Notes: a model not told the origin generated them from the letters alone. DNA of 64,000 nt from Isoetes taiwanensis (GCA_021234155.1 JAJEKV010000020.1:10718346-10782345); one strand, 5' to 3'; counted from the stretch's first letter, positions 33,739 through 44,521 are shown. Numbers and translations: made by a program.

Positions 33739-35297
33739 TGTGACGTCCCCTACTCGTATACGGTGCTCTCACCGTATACAAACAGGAGTTCTTCCCCCAC
33801 ACCAGCTCCATGCTGATACAGGGCCCTCCACGTATCACTGCACCCGTACGAGTCCCAGTGGGAAGAGTGAAGGTGTCATTCTACCCTGTCTCCCTCAGGG
33901 CCTACCTAGCTGCGGAAGCGTAAACATACATGTCAGTACTCAACATAATCCTCCATCCACCCAGAAGGGTGGTATATCAACATCTGCATAAACAATGGTC
34001 AGCACATCACATAGGGAATCCTACCCAAGGCTCAGACTCAAGGGGATGATCCGGCTTGGAGTCTCGAGTTCATTGCGAGGCATGAATTCATGGCAATGGA
34101 TTTGGGCTGGCATAAGAACATGGCATAGGGTTGTCCACTCCATCCGCCCCTCCTGTGCACACTTTGCAGAGTAGGCTGAAAAGTGTCGGGACCCCATCGC
34201 CAGCCGGATGCATAGCCAGAAGGGCTATTCCTGGGGTCATCATCCCAGCTCCGATGGGGCAGGTAGGGATCACTCCCTCCAGAGATCTACATGCTGACTC
34301 AAGGTGACTAGAGGGCCACTGCCCATATTCGACTGAACCCACTGGAAAGTGTACACCACTTCACGGGTGTCGAGCCCATGCCTCACCCCAAGACTCCAGG
34401 GTAAGCCATTAGGCCTAGTCACAATGATCCCGGTAGGCTTTACACACCGGGGGATCGTTCAAGAGTCGAGAACATGAACCTCCTTCTCGGCCCGGTCGGC
34501 CCCTTCACCCACAACCCGGTGTGGCTCTTGTACAGGGCGAATCTACAGGTGTGCTAGAGAGGCTCTCTAGGAGCATCAACTACAAGCTTCAGAGCCTCTA
34601 CCCCCCTTCCCAATACAAGGAGTTCACAGAAATACATCATCCAAATACATCACAGAAGAACTAAAGAACTAGATCTAATCATAGAGTTAGGTTCTTTAGT
34701 TAGTGTCCGAGATCTAAGATCTAGATAGCTGCTATGGGCAATTTAATAGTCTAAACCTCTGATTCTATGACTAGAAGGCGGTTTAAGCTATTAAATTGAC
34801 CAAATCTGATCCTTGAGTGGCTCCTCGACTGAAGTTCAACCATCCTGCTGAGGCTGATCAATTCGAGGCCCGATGGCGCATAATTAAGCTTGGGCAACGT
34901 CTGGGAGGCGGTTTTGGCTCCTGGGGCAGCCAAAACTGAGCTCTAAAACCCTAAGGACGAAAAACTAGCAAGCTAGGGTTTTCCTATCCTAAATAGACAT
35001 GGGGTTTAGGCTAGGGTTTTCAATTACCCATTTTGGCATGTGGGATAATTGAAAAGGCCCCACTTGCCTTTAATGGCTAGGTGGCAAGATATGCCAACAT
35101 GGAAAGGTGTGCCCACATTAATGTGCACATGTGCACATTAATAACATGTGAACATATCTAGCAAGTTGCCCCCAAGGGCTACTTACCTGGCTATCCGTTG
35201 GCATACACGTCAGTCGGAGTGGCGTGTAATGCGGCGTGGCGAGGCGAGTATAGTATACGATCACGGGGCCGGGTATCTCGCCTTTGGAAACGTCACA
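33739..35297 (-). repeat. Chromovirus 3' LTR (1559 bp)
   Basis: Matches 45309-46644 and 50735-50953. Near the left end it contains the palindrome GTATACGGTG-CTCT-CACCGTATAC. The termini are themselves inverted (TGTGACG/CGTCACA). Confidence 0.9.
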
Positions 35298-35310
35298 TTC
35301 TCCCCACCTT
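35298..35310 (-). promoter_or_regulatory. Chromovirus polypurine tract
   Basis: TTCTCCCCACCTT next to the 3' LTR reads AAGGTGGGGAGAA on the element strand. A second TCTCCCCACCTT lies about 40 bp further in. Confidence 0.8.
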
Positions 35311-36164
35311 GAAATGATGTTGTCCGCAGCATCGTGGGTCTCCCCACCTTGGGATCTTCCTCATCTGCAACCTGCATTCAACGTGATGCCTACAATATAA
35401 TACTTATACATTTATCAAGATTACCCTAAGGCAATATTTTTAGAACATTATTACGTCATTATACTATGGAATACTTATCAATTCATAAAACCATTAACAG
35501 TTATTCACTATCTTAAGTTATACAAAATTTCAACATTTTATATCTATAATTAATGTCCGAGGTACTCTTCATTCCTTGCAACACATTCCAACAAAATTTG
35601 TGTTGCAAGTCTTCGTAGCTCGACCTCCTTGCCCTCCGGGGGCTCTCTCTTGGCCTGGCAGGTGAAAAACTACGTTAGTACCGTTTTAATTAATTAATAA
35701 ATTTTGGTTATATGGTGACCACCCCACCTATCTACATGAATGCATGGCTAATCTCCCGGCGTAGGAAGAGGATGAATCTTCCATAATGGCGTGGAGACCC
35801 CGGCCTATATGCCTATATGCAGCTCATGCCTACACCTCTAGTTGCCAGTGGAGGATATCCTTCTCGGCGTGGGGGCGTGAAGGATATATTCCTCCTATCA
35901 AAGCATATATGGGGCTAAAGGTGCTTTCCTTATCAATGCATTCCTTCATGACCTCCCTTCTCTCGGTCGTCTACTTAAAGATGGGGACAGTAGACTTTCT
36001 AATCTACCTTCCACTTTCGCCCAAGCGGAACGCCGCGGTCATGCCTACATTGACATTACACCGCCCTAGAGATCACCGTAGTGGTCTCATCATCGGCAAC
36101 AACGCGTGCGACCCATACCAAGCATAGGTTGCATCGCGTGGAATTAATCTATACAAGAGTTAAT

Positions 36165-37688
36165 CTACACAAATCGACATGCCCTGTCGATTTCTTCGGA
36201 GATGACCTTGCCGTCCCATTGCTCCATAAACTGTGGGTACTGCTTTACTAAATCCTTCTTAAGTACCCATGTCGCGTCTTCCACTGGTAAGTGTTTCCAC
36301 TTGACCAAGTATTGGAGGAACTCCGACCTCCTTGTCTTCTTGAAAGCTTTATCAAGAATCAATTCTGGGACTATTTCCAGCTGCTCCTCCGTCATTTCCA
36401 ACAACGTTGGAGTGTCCAAGACTTTGCCTGGATTAGGAGTATGCTTCTTCAACAAACTCACGTGGAAGACCTTATGAATCTTTAGGTGTGCTGGCAAATC
36501 CAACTTGTAGGATTGATTACCTACTCTCTTGATTATTCTGAAAGGTCCAGCCCACCTTGGAGCAAGCTTCTTGCAATTGCCGATCCTGAGCTTTGCCTGC
36601 TTCACCTTGATCTTGAGCCATACATCATCTCCAACTTTGAACTCTCTGACTGTTCGATGCTTGTCGGCGATGCTCTTTTGTCGACTTCTTGCTGCTAGCA
36701 GATACCCTCGAACCTCTTCCACGAGCTGCTGCATATCGGCCAACATCTGCTGCGAAACTTCCACTTTGGACACGGGATTGTGCCAAGTGTCTGGAGTTAG
36801 GCACTGATAGCCATAATTGATCATAAATGGCGACATTTGGGATGATTCCTGCTTGGTGCTATTGTATGCAAACTCCACCAAGTGAATAAATTCTTCCCAC
36901 ATACTTTGCTTATTCCAGACATAGTTTCGTAGCATGTCTTCTAAGATCCTGTTGGTCCGCTCCGTCTGGCCATCCGTCTGAGGATGATACGCCGTGCTCA
37001 TGGATAGCTTGGTCTGAATCGTCGCAAAGAGGTCTTGCCAAAATGCACTCATGAACTTTGGATCCCTGTCGGAGATAATCTCCCTTGGCATGCCATGAAG
37101 CCTGAAGATCTCTTTGGTGAAGAGCTTTGCTGTATCCATAGCTGTATCTGTGGTCCTGCAAGGCACAAAATGTGCCATCTTCGACAACTTGTCGACCACT
37201 ACCATCAAGGCATCCTTGCCTCTTGCTGTTCTTGGGAGTCCTGTGATGAAATCCATGCTGATTACCTCCCACTTGGCGTTTGGCACCGCTAACGGCTCTA
37301 GTGCCCCTGGAATTCGGAGTTGCTCCGCCTTCGTCTGCTGGCATAGCTGACATTCCTTGATGTAGCGAGCTACCTGCTTCTTCATTCCTGGCCAATAATA
37401 GCTGCTGCGTACTTTGAAATATGTTTTCATGAATCCCGCATGGCCAGCTATTGGGCTGTTGTGCGTGTCGTGGAGGATCAATTTCCTTACCCCTGATGAC
37501 TCTGGTACGCACAACTTGTCCTTATGATATAACAGGTTGCCCTCCTTCTTATAATGCTTGAAGGCTTCCCGCTCTTTATCTGTTCTAGCCTCCCTAGAGA
37601 GGCTTGCCCATACTTCCCTGAAATCTATATCCATTGGCAAGGACTCTTCAATCTTCTTACCAAAGTCGAGGAGGCGTTGAAATTGCAT
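36165..37688 (-). CDS. Chromovirus integrase with C-terminal chromodomain (507 aa)
   Basis: A long open frame. The zinc-binding HHCC domain has H76, H83, C113, C116. The catalytic core has D146 (MDFITG), D207 (SDRDP) and E243 (QTDGQTER). A GPY/F-type module (GPFRIIKRVG) lies near 381-390. A chromodomain spans about 438-487 (IVPELILDKAF .. LQYLVKWKHLPVEDATWV), keeping two tryptophans (W464, W474) but not the first aromatic cage residue, as in many plant chromovirus chromodomains. Chromodomains of this group steer integration to chromatin. It is the best preserved part of the element. Confidence 0.93.
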   Translation of the reverse strand: MQFQRLLDFGKKIEESLPMDIDFREVWASLSREARTDKEREAFKHYKKEGNLLYHKDKLCVPESSGVRKLILHDTHNSPIAGHAGFMKTYFKVRSSYYWPGMKKQVARYIKECQLCQQTKAEQLRIPGALEPLAVPNAKWEVISMDFITGLPRTARGKDALMVVVDKLSKMAHFVPCRTTDTAMDTAKLFTKEIFRLHGMPREIISDRDPKFMSAFWQDLFATIQTKLSMSTAYHPQTDGQTERTNRILEDMLRNYVWNKQSMWEEFIHLVEFAYNSTKQESSQMSPFMINYGYQCLTPDTWHNPVSKVEVSQQMLADMQQLVEEVRGYLLAARSRQKSIADKHRTVREFKVGDDVWLKIKVKQAKLRIGNCKKLAPRWAGPFRIIKRVGNQSYKLDLPAHLKIHKVFHVSLLKKHTPNPGKVLDTPTLLEMTEEQLEIVPELILDKAFKKTRRSEFLQYLVKWKHLPVEDATWVLKKDLVKQYPQFMEQWDGKVISEEIDRACRFV

Positions 37689-37733
37689 TGCAATGCACTC
37701 TAGTTGTCGGGGGGATGCCTTGAAAGCATGCTG

Positions 37734-39055
37734 CTACCACATTGAGCTTCCCGGCTTGTAGACTATATCAAAGTCATATTCTTCGAGGAACTCCATCCAT
37801 CTCCGCTTTGCCTCAGTTGAGGTGTGGTTTAGTGAATACATCTTGGAGGCTTTGATGGTGGTATCCAATTGGAACTTCCTTCCCAAGAGATAGTGCCTCC
37901 ATATTCTTAATGCCCCGACAACCAAGCAATTCCTGATCGTCGTTGGGTAAGGCGTCTCGGCGTCGTTCATCTTCCTGGAATCATCACGCTACCACCGTTC
38001 TTCTTGCATAAGCCTTTGCACACAGTAGCTATCTTACTGCATCTGTTGCTACAAGCTTATCTTTCTCGGGTCCGGCAAGGTCAAGGCGGGCTGTCGTCGG
38101 AGCTTCTTTCAACAATTCAAACCCCTTTTGGGCTTTCTTGTGCCAATGCTTTCTGCCCAATCTTTCACCTTCTCTGCCCTCGTCGTCCATTATTGCCAGG
38201 GCGCTATCTTAGCAAAGTTCTTCACGAACTTCCTGTAGTACCCTGCTAACCCGAGAAAACTTCTGACCTCATGCACATTCTTCGGCGCCGGCCACTGAAT
38301 CACTGCTTCAATCTTGGCGGGGTCCGTCGAGATGCCATCTGCTGAGATCACATGACCAAGGTATTCCACCTTCTCTGTTGCGAAGTGGCACTTCGACAAC
38401 TTGGCGTACAACTGGTGCCTCCTCAACTTCTCTAGCACTCTTCTCAAGTGTTGCACGTGCTCTTCAAGGGATCTACTATACACCAAAATGTCATCAAAGA
38501 AAACAATCACAAAGGTGTCCAGGAACTCCCTGAAGATATCGCTCATGAGCCTCATGAACGTTGCGGGGGCATTTGATAAGCCGAAAGGCATTACCGTGAA
38601 CTCATAATGCCCATACCGCGTCCTGAAGGCGGTCTTATGGATATCTTCCTCCTTTATCCGTATCTGATGATAACCTGACCTTAAGTCGATTTTGGAGAAG
38701 ATCTTTGCTCCTTGAAGCTGATCCATTAAGTCGCCGATCTTGGGGGCCAGCTGTACTTGTTCTTAATGGTGTGCTTATTCAAGCGTCTATAGTCTATGCA
38801 CATCCTCGAGATCCATCCTTCTTCTTAACAAAAGAATGGGCCTCCAAGCGGCGAGACACTAGGTCTAATGAACCCTAGGTCGAGCAGCTCCTGCAACTGC
38901 TTCTTCAGCTCCGACAACTCCTGCGTTGTCATTCTATACGGAGCCTTGCTTGTTGGCTTTGTTCCCGGTTCGAGTGCTATCTCGCACTCGACTCCCCTAT
39001 AAGGAGGGAGCTGCTTGATCTCATCTGGAAAGAGATCGTGGAACTCCGTGATCAA
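37734..39055 (-). CDS. Chromovirus reverse transcriptase and RNase H region (fossil)
   Basis: RT blocks: [20 protein letters not shown] near 38900; [33 protein letters not shown] and the active site FFDDILVYS in 38190-38726; then [15 protein letters not shown]. The RNase H region at 37734-37970 shows [19 protein letters not shown]. Typical Ty3/gypsy order. Confidence 0.9.
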
Positions 39056-39267
39056 CTTAGCTATTTGCCCGGCAACTTCTTGCCTAGCATCTTGTCCTCT
39101 TTGCTTCCTTCCAATTCTGGCTCACTAATCTCAAGCTTGAAGATGTATGCCACTTGCTCACTCTTGATGCACTTGAGCAGTAGTTTAGAAGACATACACT
39201 TTGCATGATGGGGACAACTTCCCCCTGTTATCTCAATGATCTTGCCGTGGGTGTTGGGAAGGTCACC

Positions 39268-40974
39268 TTAAAACTTTCCACAATCAATAATGGCCCCTGC
39301 TGGTCCAAGGTACTCCATACCTATGATCAAGTCGTATTTGCCGATGCCCATTACCTCTGCCCCCATCTGGATCTTAATCCCTGGCAAGTCGATGTCAAAG
39401 TTGATTCTCTTACCTGCCGTCTGCCTTACTGCTCCACTTGCTAAGACAACGGGCCTTGGCTTTGACTTTAATGGTTTCAACTTCAACATTTGAACCATTC
39501 TGGGGGATGCAAAGTTATGGCTACTTCCCGAATCTATCAGGACTATAAATGACTTGGCCTTGGCCTTTCCCACTGTGGAAATTACTTTATACTGGCTCTC
39601 TGCTTGCTCTGTATCTATTGCGGCAAAGATATGACACTCACCCTGAATGTAGTCGCGGGCCTCCTCGCCGTCGTCGTCAGACAGAGTGTCCCAATCTCCC
39701 AACTCTGCTAGCGCTGCACTCATGACATATGGGCAGTTCGCTGTCCTATGGCCTGGCTGGAAACACCTGAAGCAAAGCTGCTTTTCTATGCACTCCTGTC
39801 TCTTTTCCTTGGGCATGGCCTGCAGAAAGGATCGCACTGCTTTGGAGTAGTTTGACCCTTCCTGTTTGTCTTTGAAAGACACCTGCTTCTTCTCCTGCTG
39901 CTTCCCTTGATTGCCACTATATGGGGCTCTAGCTGGTCCTGGGCTGGCTGTCCTCGGGCTAAAACTGCCTGCTGCCTTGCCTTTATCTTGGTAATACTGC
40001 TGCCTTTGCCCGCTATTCTGAGGTCCTGTTCCTTGCAAGCTTATTGCCTTGGACTCAAACGTTATCTTTTGTTCTAGGGTTTATTGCCCTTACAAGCTTG
40101 CGGATCTCCTCATTCAGACCTTCAATGTAGCTTTCCACTGCATGCTTCTCACCTAACTTTGGCACATACAGCCTTAGCCTCATAAATTCCTCTGTATATT
40201 TCTGTACTGACTTGTTGCCTTGCGCAGCACGTAGAACTGCGCATCATCTTTGGACTTGTGCTCTCTTGGAGCGTAATGGCGGCAGAGGCTTTAAAGCAAA
40301 CTTCTTGAACACGCAAGCATCCACCTTAAGCCATGAGCCTTGGCATAGCCTTTCCACCAAATCGTGCTGCTCCCGCCGAGTCATTTGTTGCCACCACACC
40401 TTTATCCTTATCCTTCATACCATAGGCATTGCCATATTCGGCTCATCTCGTCAAAATAAGCCTCCCGCCTCCATGCGACCTTGTTCTCGCCCGAGAATTG
40501 TTCGAGCTTCTGGCCTTCAAACATTTCCCAATCTGAGTCTACTTTCTTACGGTAGTCCGGAGGTTCTTGTGTCCCTTTGTGCGTCAGGTCAGGGGTGTTC
40601 CTCTCGCCTTTCATGCATTTCCGGACTTGGTTTACGCCCTTCTTCTTCCTCCTCGAATCGGATGCTGAATCGAGCTTAGTCCGGTCAGGAGCTGGGGACC
40701 TTCCTCTCTTGCTCCTCTTCTTGTCTCTTCCTGTTCTCCGAGCTGATGCTTGTGGCAGTTGAGCGTTACCCACCGAACCTGCTCCTGCTTGTGCGGCTAG
40801 CAAAGCCTTTATCTGTTCAAGGTCCGTCCTCATTTGCGATATTTCTTCTTCTGGGGTCATTTGTCCAAATTCTTCAAGCAGGTTCCTTGCCGGGCGTGGC
40901 CTGGGCGGACTCTGTTCTTCTATAAGTTCCCGCAGTTGTCGTTCCCCTGCGCTTAGGCCTCTAGCTGCATACAC
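39268..40974 (-). CDS. Chromovirus gag and protease region (fossil)
   Basis: A CCHC zinc knuckle (CFRCFQPGHRTANC; C89, C92, H97, C102 of the 40038-39268 frame) is followed by an aspartic protease motif, FIVLIDSGSSHNFAS. The upstream frame 40974-40408 carries a charged N-terminal gag part (ISQMRTDLEQIKALLAAQ, basic RDKKRSKRGRSP) and a capsid-like WRREAYFDEM end. Confidence 0.85.
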
Positions 40975-41231
40975 AAGTGGTTCATAGCTATATGGTTAGT
41001 TTTCCTTGTTTTCTTGCATTATTTATGTTTGTTGGCATGGTTGGGGACACAAAATACATCAACAAAACATTTATAGTGCAAAAGAAATTATATTCATATT
41101 TTATATTATGCTAATACAAAATTACAACTTCCTAGATCAAGGCTGCTAGTCATTCTTGCTGTCGCCGGTAAGATGGATTATCCTCAAGGAACTTTTTCAC
41201 TTGGGCTGTTCCCACTGAATGACCCAAGTTC

Positions 41232-41933
41232 CTAAGGACGTTGGCTGAAGATCCACCCTGTAAAGCTCTCGCCAAGTCTTCTATTCTGCAAGGGTCGGAG
41301 GTATAAGTGCCGGTGCCACCGCCAGCCTTGCCACCTATAAGGTATGGCGAAGTCGAAGACGTCGAGTGCTACCGCTCTCTTCACCAGGATGGCATACTCG
41401 GTGTTGAGGGGCAACCGCGCATGCCGGCCGAATCCTGAGAGTGCAATCAGCATCGATACTCCTTCCTCGCCTCTGGGGGTGAACTTGCGGTGAATTACCG
41501 CTATTCTTCCATCCATCAGCAGTGGCAGGTAATACCGCAGCGACCTGTCGTTGCGAGACGGGTCCTCGGCCACTCGGTATCCAGCCCTGTGTCTGCTTGC
41601 AAAGTCATCAACCTCCACCGTGGTGAGCTCCCTGTAGTCTCTGACTGTTGCTGAAGCCCTTCTGAGGTCGAATTCGCCTCTTCTCTCTCGGGGAGGTGCT
41701 GCGGAAGAGCTTGCCGTTAGGATGTTTGAGGTCGCGTAGCGGATCCCCATCTGTTCCTGAAGAGCAAGGAACTCTTCCTCCGTTGGTAGCTTGTTCTCGG
41801 CCTTGTCTGCCTCCATAATCTGCCTGATGTTGCTGTAGGCTTGGATGTCGGAGGTAGACTCTCCCGTGTAAGTGTCGGCTTCCCTTACTTGGAGGGGGAA
41901 GTCGGATTCCCCTCGGACGATGAAGTCGTCCAA
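41232..41933 (-). CDS. Chromovirus extra ORF Y (233 aa), unknown
   Basis: An open 233-codon frame between gag and the H3-like ORF. It contains EFDLRRASATVRDYRELTTV, RYYLPLLMDGRIAVIHRKF and VSMLIALSGFGRHARLPLN. Codon use and charge look like protein-coding sequence. No match to gag, envelope, protease or a known cofactor is visible. It may belong with ORF X just upstream. I cannot name it. Confidence 0.5.
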   Translation of the reverse strand: MDDFIVRGESDFPLQVREADTYTGESTSDIQAYSNIRQIMEADKAENKLPTEEEFLALQEQMGIRYATSNILTASSSAAPPRERRGEFDLRRASATVRDYRELTTVEVDDFASRHRAGYRVAEDPSRNDRSLRYYLPLLMDGRIAVIHRKFTPRGEEGVSMLIALSGFGRHARLPLNTEYAILVKRAVALDVFDFAIPYRWQGWRWHRHLYLRPLQNRRLGESFTGWIFSQRP

Positions 41934-42012
41934 GTCCGTTCTTCGGTCGGGTCGGTACTCCCTTTCCCTGCACTCCGGGAGGTTTTGGATGTCGCTTAGG
42001 AGCAGAAACTCC

Positions 42013-42678
42013 TCACCTTCGACAATAATGGGAGCTAGGCTTGTGATGCCTAGCCCAAGGGGTGGCGCGACTCAGAGTCCGCTTCTTCTTTTCGAAAGTC
42101 TTGCCACTCTGCTTTCTGCTTTCGCCCGCTCCTCCATTTGGGTCGAGCTCGACATAGTCTTCCTCTTCTTCTGATTCCTGTTCATCCGAGTCTTCTTCCT
42201 TCCCTTCTTGCTCCTGTTCATACTGTGTAAGGAGTCGTTGTTCTGCTGCTATGGCTAATGGGTCCACGTCCATGGGGGGAATGGAGGTTTCCCCCACGGT
42301 GTTCTCGGCACGGTGGGTGAGAAAGATTGCCAGGGCAGTGTTGAAAGAGAAGTACTTGGTCCTATTGACAGTTAGGACCATTGGCTCAGGTGTGCGCTGC
42401 GCCTTGTTTGTGAGGTATTTGGCGATGTTCGGGACATCGTCTAATGCTGCCTGCAGGGACTGTCTAGGAACAAAATAGCCTACACAAGGGGGGAGTTGCA
42501 CTAGCGCTGGTTCTACCCTAGCTTGGAACTCAGTCAAGACTCTACTATAAGCTGGGGTCGCGTGCAAGGTTGCTTGGACATCTACCTCCTTCCTGAAGAT
42601 CTGGAAGATTTGGTCGACGTCGGCCTCAGCAGCATGAGCGCTGGCGCTGTACCATCTGTGGAAATCAGAAGTTGCCAT
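42013..42678 (-). CDS. Chromovirus extra ORF X (221 aa), unknown
   Basis: Starts ATG at 42678 (MATSDFHRWYSASAHAAEAD). A globular N-terminal two thirds (IFRKEVDVQATLHATPAYSR, YFVPRQSLQAALDDVPNIAK, YFSFNTALAIFLTHRAEN) is followed by a Glu/Asp-rich acidic stretch (EEDSDEQESEEEEDYVELD) and a basic end. The acidic tract recalls histone-chaperone tails, but that is composition only. No histone fold is recognised here. Confidence 0.5.
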   Translation of the reverse strand: MATSDFHRWYSASAHAAEADVDQIFQIFRKEVDVQATLHATPAYSRVLTEFQARVEPALVQLPPCVGYFVPRQSLQAALDDVPNIAKYLTNKAQRTPEPMVLTVNRTKYFSFNTALAIFLTHRAENTVGETSIPPMDVDPLAIAAEQRLLTQYEQEQEGKEEDSDEQESEEEEDYVELDPNGGAGESRKQSGKTFEKKKRTLSRATPWARHHKPSSHYCRR

Positions 42679-42990
42679 TGACTAATTGCAGAAGAGGGTA
42701 ACAAACGGTTGCAAGAGCGCCTCAGGGAGTTGAGAAATCGGCTAGAAGGGCAGGAGCAGATTTGTAGGGTGCTATCTGAGAAATGAGGGGTCTATTTATA
42801 GAAAAGGGGAAAACCCTAATTTTTGGATGACTTGAAAATTTCCTAGGATTGGGTAATTCTAGCCTATCTGAGGTCAAAATGGGAGTTTGAGGACTATATG
42901 AGATGCTTGAACAAGGCTAGATTACCTAAAAGATGCTATGCAATAGGTTGAAGGTGACTTTGACAAGTCCTGGTGAAGAAATGGTAAGAG

Positions 42991-43057
42991 GTCTCACAGC
43001 TTGCGCCTCGCTTCAAAACTAACTTTTAGTTCTTTGACCAGGCGCGAGCTGTGAGAC
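42991..43057. repeat. 67-nt hairpin, copy 1 (downstream of H3-like ORF)
   Basis: GTCTCACAGCTTGCGCC opens and GGCGCGAGCTGTGAGAC closes a 17-bp stem. A second inner stem is AAAACTAA..TTAGTT. Near-identical copies lie at 43191-43257 and 44864-44930, with a degenerate one at 45053-45116. Confidence 0.9.
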
Positions 43058-43190
43058 ATCAGTCTCATTTCGATCAAAAGGTGTCTAATTTTGGTAAACT
43101 AATGGTGTAAGGGTGATGGGCTCATCAAATCAGGCAGAATTGACCCCTTATTTGGTCGATTTGGAGCTGTTTTGGTCAAGTCTGGGCGAG

Positions 43191-43257
43191 GTCTCACAGC
43201 TTGCGCCTCGCTTCAAAACTAAAATTTAGTTTTGCGACCAGGCGCGAGCTGTGAGAC
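43191..43257. repeat. 67-nt hairpin, copy 2
   Basis: Same outer stem as copy 1, with loop CTTCAAAACTAAAATTTAGT. It lies 147 bp before the stop of the H3-like ORF (downstream in element sense). Confidence 0.9.
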
Positions 43258-43403
43258 ATCATATCTTTCGGCTTGCAAATGTCCTATTTCACTGAAATAA
43301 AAGCTAAAACTTATTAATTCGCTCTAATTAATCAAGTTTATGCAATCAAAGTACACAAAATTGCTCTATATTACAAAAATTTTAATTATTTACAAAAAAA
43401 GTT

Positions 43404-44186
43404 CTAAGGGCGTTCTCCCTTAATGCGGGTCGCAAGACTCATGTCTTGTCGCATTAGGGTTACCCGCTTGGCGTGGACAGTGCAGGCTGTTGAGTCCTCG
43501 AAATGTTGCACTATCTTTGCCTCGGCCGCCTCTTGCATTGCCAGCAGCGCCTCATCCGTGACTCTGAAGTCTGTCCTGTAGGCCTGCATCACTTCTCGCA
43601 CTAACCGGGCAAAAGGGGCACGAGGGATTAGAAGTCCGTAGCTGCGCTGGAAGTGCCTAATCTTCCTCAGCGCTCTCCTCTCCACCTCCTTCCTGTCTAC
43701 CTTCTTCTTTGGTGGTGGCTTGGGGACCTTGGGCTTCGGTGGTGGCGGCTTCAAGGTCTGCTGCTTTGTTGGCCGTCCTCCTTCAACAAACGGGACCCTG
43801 TTTTCTTCGTAGTACTTGTTGTAGGCCTCCCATTGCTTCATATACGCCTGGTGCTCCCTCATCTTCCTCTCGTAAATCTTCACCCTGTCGGTGACGTAGG
43901 CTTCCCGGGCAGGTCGTTGTTGCTTCTTTCTATCCCATGCCGGGTACTCAGGGGGTTCCTGCACTTGATCTTGTTGGGTTTGCTCAGGTGCTGGCTGTTC
44001 AGGTACTACCTGTTCATCGCCCGGGTGCTTAGAAGAGCTTCCACCTGCAGCATTAGGATTAAAATCCTCATCAGAAGAGTCGTCGGAGGGGTTCGGAGGT
44101 TCGTCGGGTTGCCGCTCCTTGATGACGATCTTGGGGTTCGGCCTCTTCCTTGGCGGGCAGTCCTTTGTCCTCCTTGTGCCAGCCAC
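43404..44186 (-). CDS. Histone H3-like protein encoded in the chromovirus (260-codon frame)
   Basis: The last 89 residues (about 172-260; 43407-43673) align without a gap to canonical histone H3 residues 47-135; by eye 48 of 89 are identical. Seen in order: ALRKIRHFQRSYGLLI (alphaN), PFARLVREVMQAYRTDFRV (alpha1/loop 1, canonical length without the CENH3 insertion), EALLAMQEAAEAKIVQHFED (alpha2), HAKRVTLMRQD (loop 2/alpha3) and RIKGERP at the end. Equivalents of Cys110, His113 and Asp123 at the H3-H3 interface are kept. EALLAMQEAAEA and VTLM lean towards CENH3. The usual ARTKQTARKS tail is absent. In its place is an acidic, Pro/Gln/Lys-rich extension (PKPKVPKPPPKKK). The frame stays open further upstream without ATG, so the true start is unknown. 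Role is inferred: nucleosome or centromere mimicry, or capsid/cDNA packaging. Confidence 0.88.
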   Translation of the reverse strand: MAGTRRTKDCPPRKRPNPKIVIKERQPDEPPNPSDDSSDEDFNPNAAGGSSSKHPGDEQVVPEQPAPEQTQQDQVQEPPEYPAWDRKKQQRPAREAYVTDRVKIYERKMREHQAYMKQWEAYNKYYEENRVPFVEGGRPTKQQTLKPPPPKPKVPKPPPKKKVDRKEVERRALRKIRHFQRSYGLLIPRAPFARLVREVMQAYRTDFRVTDEALLAMQEAAEAKIVQHFEDSTACTVHAKRVTLMRQDMSLATRIKGERP

Positions 44187-44521
44187 GAACTTCCCTTTTG
44201 CCTTCTTTTTCTCTTTTTCAACCTTACGATTTCCTCCTTCCTCCCTTTTCCTCTTTTTGTCTTCCCTCCTCTTCTCCGGCTCGTGCTTTCGATGAACCTT
44301 CTAAAGGTGCGCTTCCTCTGGCGGCTCGGACACGTTACCTGCTCTTCTGCTTTCGAGGATCCCGGTAGGCGCCGAATGGTCTTACGCTTTCGTTCACATT
44401 GCGGGATCTCCCGCTCTATTTCTTCATAAACCTCCCTGGTCTCCTCGTCCATGGAGGTTGGTGATGTAACCTCGTCTGCTCCGCTGGCGATTGAAGACAT
44501 CAATCCCGGATCAGATGTCAA
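44187..44521 (-). CDS. Basic/acidic ORF next to the H3-like frame
   Basis: A frame from ATG at 44521 (MTSDPGLMSSIASGADEVTS) contains an acidic helix (DEETREVYEEIEREI) and then Arg/Lys-rich sequence. It overlaps the start of the H3-like frame in another phase. Its first part may be a genuine leader ORF of the element. Confidence 0.35.

Noticed and set aside
36910-37512. 200-codon ORF inside the integrase region
   Set aside because: It is an out-of-phase shadow of the integrase frame on the same strand, which carries all the expected motifs.
42013-42678. Second histone (H2A, H2B or H4) in ORF X
   Set aside because: No histone-fold helix pattern or family signature is visible; only the acidic tract is suggestive.
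43404-43673. Bona fide host CENH3 or H3 gene that merely lies near the element
   Set aside because: It sits inside the LTR pair on the element's strand, flanked by element-specific hairpins, with a non-canonical long extension and no standard H3 tail.
43653-44429. 258-codon + strand ORF, hydrophobic, Leu/Pro-rich
   Set aside because: Antisense shadow of the H3-like and neighbouring frames; the Lys/Glu-rich minus strand yields Leu/Phe/Ser-rich plus-strand translations.
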